DNA of 49,442 bases, from positions 1 to 49,442 of the forward strand of contig LATQ01000283.1 of the NCBI GenBank assembly GCA_001017865.1. Reading direction: 5' to 3'. Positions 9,109 to 19,120 of this stretch are shown in pieces (within the stretch, counting starts at the first letter, position 1; each line of letters opens with the position of its first letter). The notes below the pieces were generated by a model that saw nothing but the letters and a program-made list of their open reading frames with translations, was not told where the DNA came from and ran no database searches. Position numbers and translations under genes: made by a program. The stretch comes from Rhodococcus sp. IITR03 (GTDB lineage Bacteria; Actinomycetota; Actinomycetes; Mycobacteriales; Mycobacteriaceae).

Positions 9109-10717
9109 ATGAGCAGGTTCTCGAGAAGGTTCGGTCGAATACTGGCGACGGTTGCGGTCGGTACCGTGGCGCTCACCGGGTGCGCGAGCAACGGCGGATC
9201 GGACGAAGCGTCGGCAAGTTCCTCATCGGAAAGGGAGGTGGTCCACGGCGTCATCGGCGACCAGGGTGACGGCGGGCCGCCGGTGAAGGGCGGAACTCTC
9301 ACCTTTGCGTCGCTCGCGCCGGTGACCAACCTCGATCCGACGCTGACCCAGGCCACCGGCCCGACCGGCGGAACCGAGATGGCCGCCGTCTACGACGTCC
9401 TGATGCGGTACGACATCGAATCGGAACAGTTCGAGCCGCACCTCGCCGAGTCGATGGAAGAAAGCGACGATCGACTGACGTGGACGATGACGCTGCGTGA
9501 AGGCGTCACGTTCAGCGACGGAACTCCGCTCGATGCCGCCGCGGTCGTCGCCAGCATCGACCGCTACAACACCCGGCGCGGTGCGCACTCACAGCTCTAC
9601 CAGGAGATCGTGACGAGTACGACCGCTGCGGATCCGACGACCGTGGTGTTCAGCCTGGACCGCCCATGGTCCACCTTCCCGGCCCTGCTGTCGTACGGCC
9701 ACGGGATGGTCGTCGCGCCGTCGTCCCAGCAGGGCGACACGTTCACCCCCATCGGTGCAGGGCCGTTCACGGTGGTCGGCCTGCAACCACAGCAGGAGCT
9801 GCAACTGAAGGCACGCCCCGACTACTGGGGCGGAGAGCCGAACCTCGACGGCCTGAAGTTCGTCGCCATCGCCGGCGACCAGCCCAAGATCGAAGCGCTC
9901 CGGACCAACGGCATCAACATGGCCTACCTGGCAACGCAGAGGCCGTCGAAGCAGCGATGGCGGAGTTCCCGGGATATGCCGAGCCGGTCAACCTCAAGCT
10001 GCTCGGCCAGATCAATGCCGCTCCGGGACGTCCGGGTGAGGACCGCGCGTCCGTCAGGCCATCGCCTTCGCCGTCGATCCCGAGGTGATCGACCAACGAG
10101 TCCGCGAAGGCAAGGGCATGCCCGGAACCGACATGTTCCAGCCGTGGTCCACATGGCACGGCGATGTCGACGGCATCACCCCCTCTCCCGAGCGGGCCAC
10201 CGAACTGTTGAACGAGGCGAAGGCCGACGGCTACGACGGCAAGATCACGTTCCTCAGCGTCAACAATCCCGACTCCCAGGAGCTGGCGCTGGCGGTGCAG
10301 GCCCAGCTCAATGCTGTCGGCTTCGATACCGCAGTCGAGTACGCCAGCAGCTCGACCGACCTGGTCAAGCGCCGTTTCGTGGACAAGGACTTCGATCTGA
10401 GCTTCGGTGGCTTCAGCATGTCGGACGTGGACCCGGAGATCCGGCTCTACGGTGCGCTCCACAGCGAATCGACCAACAACATCCTCGCGTACAACAGCCC
10501 GCAGATGGACGAACTGCTCAACGAGGTGCTGTCGGCTCCCGACGAGGAAACCAAGCGCACTGCCATCGGTAAGGTCCAGGAGCTCATGAACGTCGACCAG
10601 CCGATGCCGCTGTGGGGCGCGGGCATCAACTTCGTGGCCTGGACACCGAACGTGTACGGCGTCACCCCGTTGAACGACTCGATCATGTTGTTCGACAAGG
10701 CGTTCCTGAAGAACTGA
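9109..10717 (+). CDS. ABC transporter solute-binding lipoprotein (SBP family 5), two frameshifts
   Basis: ATG at 9109 has a perfect AGGAGG six bases upstream. The signal peptide ends in a lipobox LTGC (ATVAVGTVALTGC), so the mature protein should be lipid-anchored outside the membrane. SBP_bac_5 features follow: GGTLTFA, LDPTLTQATG, LRYDIE-type YDVLMRYD, LAESMEES, WTMTLREGVTFSDGTPLDAAAVVASIDRY. Missing bases near 9930 (restoring YLANAEAVEAAM) and near 10047 (restoring RAVRQAIAFAVDPEVI) split the gene into three frames; the last ends at 10717. Restored length is about 537 residues. It should deliver substrate to the divergent permease/ATPase operon. Confidence 0.9.
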
Positions 10718-10748
10718 ACCCCGCCCGAGAGGGCCCCGAACCTGGCGA

Positions 10749-10788
10749 CGAGGCAGTCCCGGTCACTTCCGTGGCCGGGACTGCCTCG
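10749..10788 (+). terminator. Strong 14-bp stem-loop after the binding-protein gene
   Basis: CGAGGCAGTCCCGG (10749-10762) pairs perfectly with CCGGGACTGCCTCG (10775-10788) around a 12-base loop. It starts 31 bases after the binding-protein stop. It is followed by only TT, so it would be a hairpin-type terminator of the kind common in actinobacteria. It separates the transport gene from the catabolic operon. Confidence 0.75.
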
Positions 10789-10919
10789 TTCCGTCGAAAT
10801 CCCCGAACTTCGATTTCACGAGATGGGACGGAGCTAGTGAAACCGCACCGTCGCCGCTGATACAACTCATGCATACCGATACACACCATCTCCACGAACC
10901 GAGAAAGGGGGCGAGATTC

Positions 10920-12177
10920 ATGGTGGGACAACTCGATTCATCCGTGTCACACTCGAACCCCTCGGGCCGCGGCTGGCCGCGCGTCGTCGACTTCTCCACC
11001 CACTTCAGTGGTCCGATGGCGAGCCGGGCACTGGTCCACTTCGGCGCCGACGTGGTCAAGGTCGAAAATCCGCGGGGCGGCGACGGCAACCGGCAGGTCG
11101 GCAATCCCTTCGCGGGAACATCCGACGTGCATCACGCACTCAACGCCGGCACGCGCAGCATCGCACTCGACCGGCGCTCCGCTACCTGGCCGACCGCCGT
11201 GGCGGCCCTCGCCCGGTGGGCCGACGTGGTGATCGTCGGTGCCCGACCCGAAGATGCCCGCAGGCGGGGCGTGGACGCCGAGACGCTGCTGGCTGCCAAT
11301 CCCGAGCTCGTGTACTGCTCTGTGACGGGATACGGCGACGACGGTCCCTGGGCCGCGATGCCGGCCCACGGCCTCCAGCCCGACGTCATGGCCGGACTGG
11401 TCGAGGTCGAATGGCACGACGGGATGCCCCGTGTGCCCGCGTCGTACCAGGCACACGGCACCGCTCTCGCAGGCATCTGGGCGGCCTGGGCATCCAGGAA
11501 GCCCTGCTCCGGCGCCTACGTGGCGCATCCGGTCAGGTCGTCACCGTTTCCATCTGGGAGGCGGCGCTGTCCTGGATGTGGCGCGAGGCGCAGGCCGGCC
11601 TGAACGACCTGCCGTCGCGCCCCTCCTTCCAGGCGATGGGTTCGCGCTACCGAATGTACCCCTGTGGCGACGGACGGGTCCTGCTCATCTGCCCCATCGA
11701 ACGCAAGTACTGGGAACGCTTCGTCGACATCGTGGGCCTGCCCGAGTCCTACCGGACCGTCGGTTCGTGGGAACGCGGAGCCGACTACGGTGCCGGTCGC
11801 GACGACGAAACAGCCGTGATCGCAGCTGCTCTGGGTGCCCGCCCCGCGCACCTCTGGGAGAAGATGTTCACCGAGGCGGGAGTTCCCGCCGCGATGGTCC
11901 GCACCGTCCGCGAAGCGTCGCCACCGATCATGCTCATCATCTCGGAGTGAGCGTTCCGGTGTCGCTGCCCGACGCGACGTACACCGTTCCGTTGACTCCG
12001 GTGGCGGTCGTTCCCGTGGACGGCGATCATCCCGGAAGCGAGGAGATGGCCGTTCGCCGTCGACAGCGCGGAGCGGGCCTCACTGCGGCTCCGGAACTCG
12101 GAGCCGACACCGTCGATGTCCTCATCGACCTCGGACTACACGACCTGGCAACGGAACTCGCGGTCTCACATATCTGA
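10920..12177 (+). CDS. Family III (CaiB/BaiF) acyl-CoA transferase, single length, two frameshifts
   Basis: N-terminal VVDFSTHFSGPMASRALVHFGADVVKVE is the family III nucleotide-fold start, followed by NAGTRSIALD and PELVYCSVTGYGDDGPWA. A lost C near 11493 joins GIWAA to LGIQEALLRRLRGASGQVVTVSIWEAAL. A second break near 11925 leads to SVPVSLPDATYTVPLTPVAVVP and the C-terminal PELGADTVDVLIDLGL. About 418 residues. By eye, the position of the catalytic Asp169 of formyl-CoA transferase is occupied by Thr181 (codon 11460-11462). ATG 10920 has a purine-rich GAAAGGGGGCGAG upstream. First gene of the long catabolic operon. Confidence 0.85.
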
Positions 12178-12221
12178 CGAGCCAACCGGTTCCGCAATCA
12201 ATGAAGGAAGAAGGAAGGTCA

Positions 12222-13387
12222 ATGCGCAAATTGTTCAGCGTCGACGATCATATCGTCGAACCGCGCGACACCTGGACTTCGCGGGTACCCGCGCGGTTCA
12301 AGGACCGCGCCCCACGTGTTCTCGAGGACAAGAACGGTGCCGAGTACTGGATGTACGAGGACACTCGCCACACCTACCTGGGTCTCAACGCCGTTGCGGG
12401 CAAGCCGCAGGAGGAGTGGGGCCGGGAGCCGATGCGATTCGAGGACATGATCCCGGGTTGCTACGACGCGGCTGCTCGTAAGACGGACTTCGAGCGGGCC
12501 GGCATCATGTCGAGCCTGAGCTTCCCGACCCTTCCGCGCTTCGGTGGTGCCCTGTTCATCAACTTCCAGGACAAGGAACTCGCAGACTACTGCGTGAAGG
12601 CCTGGAACGACTTCATGTACGACTGGCACCTCGTCGCACCCGAGATGTATGTGCCGATGGCGATCATCCAGCTCTGGGACATCGAAGCTGCCGTCAAGGA
12701 GATCAAGCGCAACCTCGAGCGCGGCTTCCGGGCGATCACCATCCCCGAGGAGACCAGCAACCTCGGCCTGCCGTCCTACTACTCGGACTACTGGAACCCG
12801 ATCTGGGAAATCTGCGAATCCGAAGGCATTCCTGTCTGCATGCACATCGCGTCCAGTGGCTGGAAGGCGTACCGCCCGCCGGAGTCCTCGGCGGCGCTCG
12901 AGATCGCACTGAGCATGACGCAGACCATCACCCACGCTGTCGGCATGATGTACGGCCCGGTGGCTCGTAAGTACCGAAGATCAAGCTCGTGTACTCCGAG
13001 GGTGGAATCGGCTGGGTGCCGGTCACTCTCGAGCGTGCCGATCGCCAGTACGGTCTTCACAAGTACTGGGGCGACCTGGACCAGAGCCTGACGCCGTCGC
13101 AGATCTGCAAGCGCAACATGTGGTTCTGCATGATCGACGAGCCGTACGGCCTGGCCAACCGCCACGAGATCGGTCTCGACAAGATCTTCTGGGAGTGCGA
13201 CTACCCGCACGCCAACTGCATCTGGGACGAAACTCAGCCGAAGGTGGAGGAACTCTTCGCGGACATCCCCGACGACGAAGCGGAGATGATCCTCTACAAG
13301 AACGCCGAGAAGATGTTCAACTGGAAGGTCCCGGAAATCCCGGAATGGGCTCGCGAAGCCCATATTCCGACCTTGGTTTCGAAGTAA
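12222..13387 (+). CDS. Amidohydrolase_2 (ACMSD-like) metal-dependent hydrolase/decarboxylase, one frameshift
   Basis: The metal-binding strand 1 is FSVDDHIVEP (His10). Strand-5-type SEGIPVCMHIASSGW contributes a second His, and WECDYPHANCIW holds the conserved strand-8 Asp. A lost C near 12976 (restoring RKYPKIKLVYSEGGIGW) separates the last 133 residues. Total about 388 residues. Amidohydrolase_2 proteins include aminocarboxymuconate-semialdehyde and hydroxybenzoate decarboxylases, and also C-C hydrolases of ring-opened CoA esters. AAGGAAGG lies just before ATG 12222. It stands between two CoA-transferase genes, so its substrate may be a CoA thioester. It is paralogous to 17884-19107. Confidence 0.86.
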
Positions 13388-13402
13388 GAGGGGAGTACTC
13401 AC

Positions 13403-15673
13403 ATGCCCGGGCCGCTCGACGGACTGCTCGTCATCGATGCTTCATGGGGGATGCCCTCCTCCATAACCTCGCTGCTGTTGGCTGACTATGGCGCGCATGT
13501 CGTGAAGGTCGAGCGGCCGGGCGGTGGTATCGACGCCACCGCCCCGGAACGCAAGATGTGGGATCGCGGCAAGTGGAGCATCGTGCTCGATCCCGAAAAC
13601 CCCGACGACGCCGAGACTCTGCGGCAACTGCTGCGCCGCGCAGATGTCTTCATCGAGTCCTACGGTGTCGCACGGAGCAAGGAGCTCGGCCTCGACTACG
13701 AGGACCTTCGTGTCCTCAACCCGAGGTTGCTCCACCTGTCCACCACGGCATACGGCCGGTCCGGGCCGTGGCAGGACCGGCCCGGTTACGAAGCGCTGGT
13801 CGCCGCCCGGATGGGATTCATGGCCGAGCAGCCCGGGCACCGGAAGGGTCCGATCTTCCTGGGGCACCCCAGTATCGGGTACACCACCGGATTCCTCGGA
13901 GCGATCGGCATTCTCGCCGGCCTGCGCGCCCGTCGCGTGACCGGACGAGGACAACGCGTCGACGTCTCCATCCTCGACGGTGTGCTCGGGCAGGCACCGA
14001 TGAACTGGTGGTTCACCTCGAAGGACGAGTCCTACCTCGACACCGAGGAAAAAGGCCACTTCGGTCATCGCCGCGTGCTCATCGACCTGTTCGAGTGCGG
14101 TGACGGCGAGTACCTCATGATCCACACCGGCGGCAACGGAGCCTTCAAGGCCGCCATGGAGGTACTGGGGGTGGGTGAGCACTTCCAGACGGTGACCGGC
14201 AAGGTCGAGATGGCGGTGCCGCTGAACGAAGAGGAGTTCCGGATCGCCCGGCAGGAGGTGCCGCAGATCTGGAAGACACGTCCTCGCGACGAATGGCTCG
14301 AGTTGCTGCGCGCTCGTGACGTGGCGGTCGTCCCCGTGCTGCGTCCCGGCGAGATCCTCGAACACGAGCAGGTGCGGCACGCCGGCCTCGTCATGGACAT
14401 GCCCGACGACGAACACGGAACACTGCGGCAGGTCGCGCCGGTGATCAAGTTCTCGACCGCCGCCCCCGAACTTCCCGAACCCGCCCCGGCGGTCGGGCAG
14501 CACCAGGAGAAATTGTCCGAGCTGCTCGGTCTCGAACCGAAGGCGGCCGAGTCGGGCCGAGACCTCGATCATCCGCTGACGGGCCTGCGCATCCTCGATC
14601 TCAGCCAGTTCATGGCTGCTGCCTACGGCGCGAAGTATCTGTCGGATCTGGCGCGGACGTCATCAAGATCGAACCGCCCATCGGCGATACGATGCGCTCG
14701 CTGCCCGACCCGTTCGAGGCCTGCCAGCGAGGCAAGCGCGCCATCGTCCTCGACCTCACGACCGAGGAAGGCAAGAGTCACTTCCTGCGTCTGCTCGACA
14801 CCGCCGACGTCGTCGTCCACAACCAGCGTCCCGGCAAGGCCGAGAAGCTCGGCGTCGATTACGAGACACTGCGCAAGATCAAGCCCGACCTCATCTACTG
14901 CTACCAGCCCGGCTGGGGCGCCGACGGACCGTGGGCGATGGAAAAGAGCTTCGCCCCGCTGCTCTCGGCACTGACCGGACTGATGTACGTTGCCTCCGGA
15001 GCCGGCAACAAGCCCGTGCGCCGGGCGCGAGCGAGCGAGGACTACTACGGCGGATTCCTGGGAGCCACCGGCATCCTGATGGCCCTCGAACACCGCGCCC
15101 GCACCGGAGAAGGCCAGTTCATCCTGGCCCCGCAGTTGCACGCCAGCCTCTTCGCGGTCAGCGAGCACATGACCGACGGCGATCACAAGCCGTTGGATAC
15201 GGCTCGTCTCGACGCACACCAGCTGGGGCTCTCGCCGACCTACCGGCTCTTCGAGACGAGCGACGGCTGGGTCTGCGTCGCAGCGGGTCGGGCAGCGCGC
15301 GCAGCATCGCCTGCGCGACGCACTGCGCTCGGTGGGCGCCGATACCGGCGGCCCGAACGGCGAAGAAGCACTCGGTGCGGCCCTGGAGACCCACCTGTCC
15401 GGTTTGGACACGACCTCCGCGACCGAATGGCTCGACTCGCATAGTATTGCCAACGAAGTGGCGCGGGACACACCCTATATGCCGGAATTCTTCTGGCAGG
15501 AATGGGCGGTGGAATCGGGTCACGTCTTCGAACACCTAGAGCACGCGGACTGGGGTTACATCAGGGAAGTGGGCTTGACCGTGAGGTTGTCCGAGACGCC
15601 CGGTCGGAAGACCGGCCCCGGACCCACCCTCGGACAGCACACCGCAGAGGTACTCGACTCTCTGCAGGCCTGA
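13403..15673 (+). CDS. Double-length family III (CaiB/BaiF) CoA-transferase, two frameshifts
   Basis: Two complete family III modules in tandem, about 755 residues. Module 1 starts LLVIDASWGMPSSITSLLLADYGAHVVKVERPGG; module 2 starts at about 14580 with LRILDLSQFMAAAYGAKYLSDL, and GADVIKIEPPIGD follows after a frame change near 14650. A second break lies near 15290, with the C-terminus in a third frame (GADTGGPNGEEALG to the stop at 15673). By eye, the Asp169 position is Gly159 in module 1 (PSIGYTTGF) but Asp in module 2 (codon 15040-15042, ASEDYYGGF). Only module 2 should be catalytic. GGGGAG precedes ATG 13403 by about seven bases, 15 bases after the amidohydrolase stop. Confidence 0.88.
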
Positions 15674-15710
15674 CTCCCACCCTGGTCGCGCATGCGATCA
15701 GAGGAGAGAG

Positions 15711-16501
15711 ATGCCTGCCGAAGAGGCGAACAAGCCCACCACGCGGAAGCCGGTACGCAGCGAATCGAGTCCCGTACCCTCCCTGCGCCGCCCGCAGAAG
15801 ATGTCGGAGTACACCGCGCGTCAGGTGGTGGCCGACATCGTGGAGTCGGGTCTCGGCGCCGGCGACCGGCTTCCCGCGGTGGCTCCATGGCCGAGCACTA
15901 CGGGGTGGGATACGCCTCGGTTCGCGAAGCTCTGCGCATGCTCGAATCGATCGGATTGATCAAGGTCCGGCCCGGACCCAACGGTGGACCGGTCGTCAAC
16001 GATCGCGACGGCGCGGAGTTCAGCTCGGTCATCCGCCTCTACTGCCAGATCATGGGCGTCACCTACCGCCACATCATCGGCGCGCGGCAGGCACTCGAGC
16101 CGATACTGGTGCGCGAGCTGGCAACCGACAGCGCCCCGGAAGTCCGCCGGGCTCTGCTCGACATCACGAGCCGAAACCCGGAACCCGGGGCCATCTTTCG
16201 TGCGCAAGCACACGAATTCCACGACCTGATCGCCAGTTACTCGGTGGCGAACCCGGTGCTGAGCCTGTTCGCACGCGCTGTCTGCCAGATCTATCGGGAA
16301 TTCATCCGCGCGGAAGGCCCCAGTACGGAACCGGCGGATCGTCCCGAGATCCTCGCCGAGCATCGGGCCATCGCGGAGGCCGTGGCCGCCGGCGACGGAA
16401 CGCGTGCCGAGGAACTGATGGTCAAGCACATGGCCGATCTCGCCGAGTACGTCGAGACGCACTACGCGATGGCTCTCGACTCCGTCATCGAATGGGTCTG
16501 A
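15711..16501 (+). CDS. GntR-family (FCD) transcriptional regulator, one frameshift
   Basis: The first frame reads MPAEEANKPTTRKPVRSESS to VVADIVESGLGAGDRLP. After a missing base near 15882 the protein continues GGSMAEHYGVGYASVREALRMLESIGLIKVRPGPNGGPVV, the winged helix. The FCD ligand domain follows (GARQALEPILVRELA, HEFHDLIASYSVANPVL, HRAIAEAVAAGDGTRAEELMVKHM). About 263 residues. It is a paralogue of the truncated regulator at 1-598. It lies between the CoA-transferase and the oxygenase gene; a perfect palindrome at 16526-16537 just downstream is a candidate operator. Confidence 0.87.
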
Positions 16502-16525
16502 CCCGCGACCTTCCATTGCTGCATA

Positions 16526-16537
16526 ACCGAATTCGGT
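16526..16537. promoter_or_regulatory. Palindrome ACCGAATTCGGT in the promoter region of the HsaA-like gene
   Basis: A perfect 12-base palindrome in the 157-base gap between the GntR stop (16501) and the HsaA-like start (16659). The place and symmetry suit binding of a GntR or IclR dimer that controls the second half of the catabolic operon. Function is inferred. Confidence 0.45.
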
Positions 16538-16658
16538 GACCGGGAAGATCTCGGAACTCCTGTGAACCGGATCTCATCCAATGGCACTTTCCCCTCCTGC
16601 AACCTTCCCTCCTGCGCCTAGGTCCAACTATCGCGCAGCCCGGAACAGAGGAGGAAAG

Positions 16659-17867
16659 ATGCCAAGACGAGGCGACCCGCATCCAGGTTCAGGAGTCGGT
16701 CACGAGGCTGCGGTAACCACCGTGCTGGAGGCCGTAGAAGGCATGCTTCCCGGGATCGGCGAGCGTACCGCTCAGGCCGATGCCGAGCGTCGTCTCCCGG
16801 ACGCCACGGTGAAGGAGATCGCGAACAGCGGTGTGATGCGTCTGCTGCAGCCCAAGGCATTCGGTGGATACGAAGCAAGCCCGGTAGCGTTCTACGAAGC
16901 AGTGCTTGCGATTGCCGAGCGTTGCGGTTCCACCGCATGGGTGACCGGCGTTGTCGGTGTACACAACTGGCAGCTCGGCCTTTACGACGAGAAGCTCCAG
17001 CAGGAAATCTGGGGAGAGAACCAGGACACTTGGACCAGTTCGTCCTACATGCCCGGTGGCAAATTGACGCGAGTGCCGGCGGATTCGAGCTCACGGGTCG
17101 ATGGAGCTTCTCCTCGGGTAGCGACCATTGCCAGTGGGCCATCCTCGGAGCTCTCGAGATGCAGGAGGACGGCCCGCCGACCACCTACAACGTGGTGGTG
17201 CCGCGAACCGACTACGTCGTCGAGGATGTCTGGCACACAGTGGGTCTGCGTGGCACCGGCAGTAACGACATCGTCATCGACGGTGCCTTCGTCCCGGATT
17301 ACCGGGCACTGACCAAGACGCAGGTCTACACCAACGATGCACCGGGACGCGCGCTCAACACCTCACCGCTGTTCGGCATGCCGTTCACGACACTGTTTCC
17401 CAGTGCAATCACCAGCCCCGTCATCGGTATGGCGAAGGGCCTCATCGACCTCGCGCTGGAGTACCAGGCACTCGTGTCAGCCGGGCACACGGCAAGATGC
17501 TCGACGCCGACCCTTACTCGGTGGCCGCTCTCGGTGGAGCCGCGAGCATCGTCGATGCGTGCCGGCGGCAGTTGCTCGGCAACATCGGTGACATCTACGA
17601 GACGTTGATGGCGGGTGGAACCCCTACAACCGACCAGCGTTCCACGGCACGCCGGATCAAGTGCTCGGCACCGTTCGGTGTGTTGCCGCCATCGACGACA
17701 TCTACGACCGCCAGGGTGCCGCGGTGATCCGCGAAGACCACCCTATGGCCCGTTTCTGGCGGGACGCGCACACGGCCAAGCATCACACCATCAATACGAA
17801 CGAACGAACCCTGCACAGCTGGGCGCACAACGCCATGGGGCTGGGCCCGAGCGAATCGATCGTCTGA
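16659..17867 (+). CDS. HsaA-like flavin-dependent monooxygenase, oxygenase component (three frameshifts)
   Basis: The fold is that of acyl-CoA dehydrogenase-type group D monooxygenases. Motifs in order: LPDATVKEIANSGVMRLLQPKAFGG, CGSTAWVTGVVGVHNWQLG, then after a lost G near 17080 GGFELTGRWSFSSGSDHCQW, which closely resembles HsaA. VVVPRTDYVVEDVWHTVGLRGTGSND follows. Two more breaks near 17480 and 17635 separate the C-terminus, which ends FWRDAHTAKHHTINTNERTLHSWAHNAMG. About 403 residues. HsaA hydroxylates a phenolic ring next to its hydroxyl group, giving a catechol for extradiol cleavage, and uses reduced flavin from a separate reductase (probably 1295-1792). GGAGGA precedes ATG 16659. Confidence 0.87.
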
Positions 17868-17883
17868 GCAAGAAGGACAAGTC

Positions 17884-19107
17884 ATGAGCACCAAGAAGAA
17901 CTACACCATCGTTTCGGCCGACACCCATGCCGGCGCAGATCTGTGGGAATACAAGCAGTACCTCGCCTCGAGCTGGCACGAAGAGTTCGACGAGTGGGCC
18001 AAGGCATACTCGAGCCCCTGGGACGACCTGGTCAACGACACCGCCGCCCGCAACTGGGACAGTGAACTTCGCCGCAAGCAGATGGAAGAGGACGGCGTCG
18101 TCGGCGAGGTGATCTTCCCGAACACCATCCCGCCCTTCTTCCCGTCGATCGTCAACGTGGTGCCGCTGCCCACCACGCAGGAGCAGTACGACCGCCGCTG
18201 GGCCGGCATCCAGGCGCACAACCGCTGGCTCGTCGACTTCTGCAAGGAGCTCCCGGTCCAGCGTCGCGGCATGATCCAGGTGTTCCCGCACCAGGTCGAG
18301 GACGCGGTCAAGGAGATCTACTGGGCGGCCGAGACCGGCGTCATCGGTGGCGTGGTCATCCCCGCCAGCCCGCCGAACCACCCGACCGTCCTTCCGCACT
18401 ACACCGGCCACTACGACCCGGTCTGGCGCGCAGTCGAGGAGACCGGTCTCGTCGTCGGCACCCACTCCGGTTCCGGTGAGCCCGAGTACCCGGAGGACCC
18501 GGCCACGTCGGCCGTCATGCTCTACGAGTTCGGTCTGTTCACCAACCGCACTCTCTCGCACATGCTCATCGGCGGTGTCTTCGAGAAGTTCCCGAACCTG
18601 AAGTTCTCGATGACCGAGCAGGGCGTCAAGTGGGTCCTCGAGACGCTGCACAAGCTCGAGGTGCAGTTCTCCGCAGTCTCCGATCGGCCGTGGTTGGAGA
18701 TGTTCGTCAAGCAGGCGTTCGACAAGCTGACGCTGCGCCCGAGCGAGTACTTCGCCCGCAACTGCTTCGTCGGTGCCAGCACCATCCGACCCGGCGAGGT
18801 TCAGCCGGCCCTCGGCCTCGGTCCCGGAAACGTGATGTGGGGCAGCGACTACCCGCACCGTGAGGGAACCGCGCCTTACACCCGCGAGCACCTCCGTGTC
18901 GCGCTGGCCGACGTGGAAGAGGCAGACGCCCGCCGTCTGCTCGGCGAGACCTGCGCCAACCTCTACGGGTTCGATCTCGCTGCGCTCGACAAGATCGCCG
19001 AGCGGGTCGGTCCCAGTGTCGAGGAACTGAGGGTTCCGCTGGCCTCCGAGGACTACCCGCGTGACTGCGAGTGGTTCCAGGACGCCATGCAGACCCTCGC
19101 GCGGTGA
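17884..19107 (+). CDS. Amidohydrolase_2 (ACMSD-like) metal-dependent enzyme
   Basis: A complete 407-residue frame. Strand 1 is TIVSADTHAGAD (Asp13, His15), GLVVGTHSGSGEPEYP holds the next His, and NVMWGSDYPHREGT the conserved strand-8 Asp. The family is the same as 12222-13387, but the two are distant paralogues. It starts 16 bases after the oxygenase stop and ends 13 bases before the extradiol dioxygenase, so it belongs to the same transcript. Reactions of the family are decarboxylation or hydrolysis of aromatic or ring-cleaved acids. Being between a ring hydroxylase and a ring-cleaving dioxygenase suggests it supplies or processes a pathway acid. Confidence 0.9.
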   Translation: MSTKKNYTIVSADTHAGADLWEYKQYLASSWHEEFDEWAKAYSSPWDDLVNDTAARNWDSELRRKQMEEDGVVGEVIFPNTIPPFFPSIVNVVPLPTTQEQYDRRWAGIQAHNRWLVDFCKELPVQRRGMIQVFPHQVEDAVKEIYWAAETGVIGGVVIPASPPNHPTVLPHYTGHYDPVWRAVEETGLVVGTHSGSGEPEYPEDPATSAVMLYEFGLFTNRTLSHMLIGGVFEKFPNLKFSMTEQGVKWVLETLHKLEVQFSAVSDRPWLEMFVKQAFDKLTLRPSEYFARNCFVGASTIRPGEVQPALGLGPGNVMWGSDYPHREGTAPYTREHLRVALADVEEADARRLLGETCANLYGFDLAALDKIAERVGPSVEELRVPLASEDYPRDCEWFQDAMQTLAR

Positions 19108-19120
19108 CAAGGAAATATCG

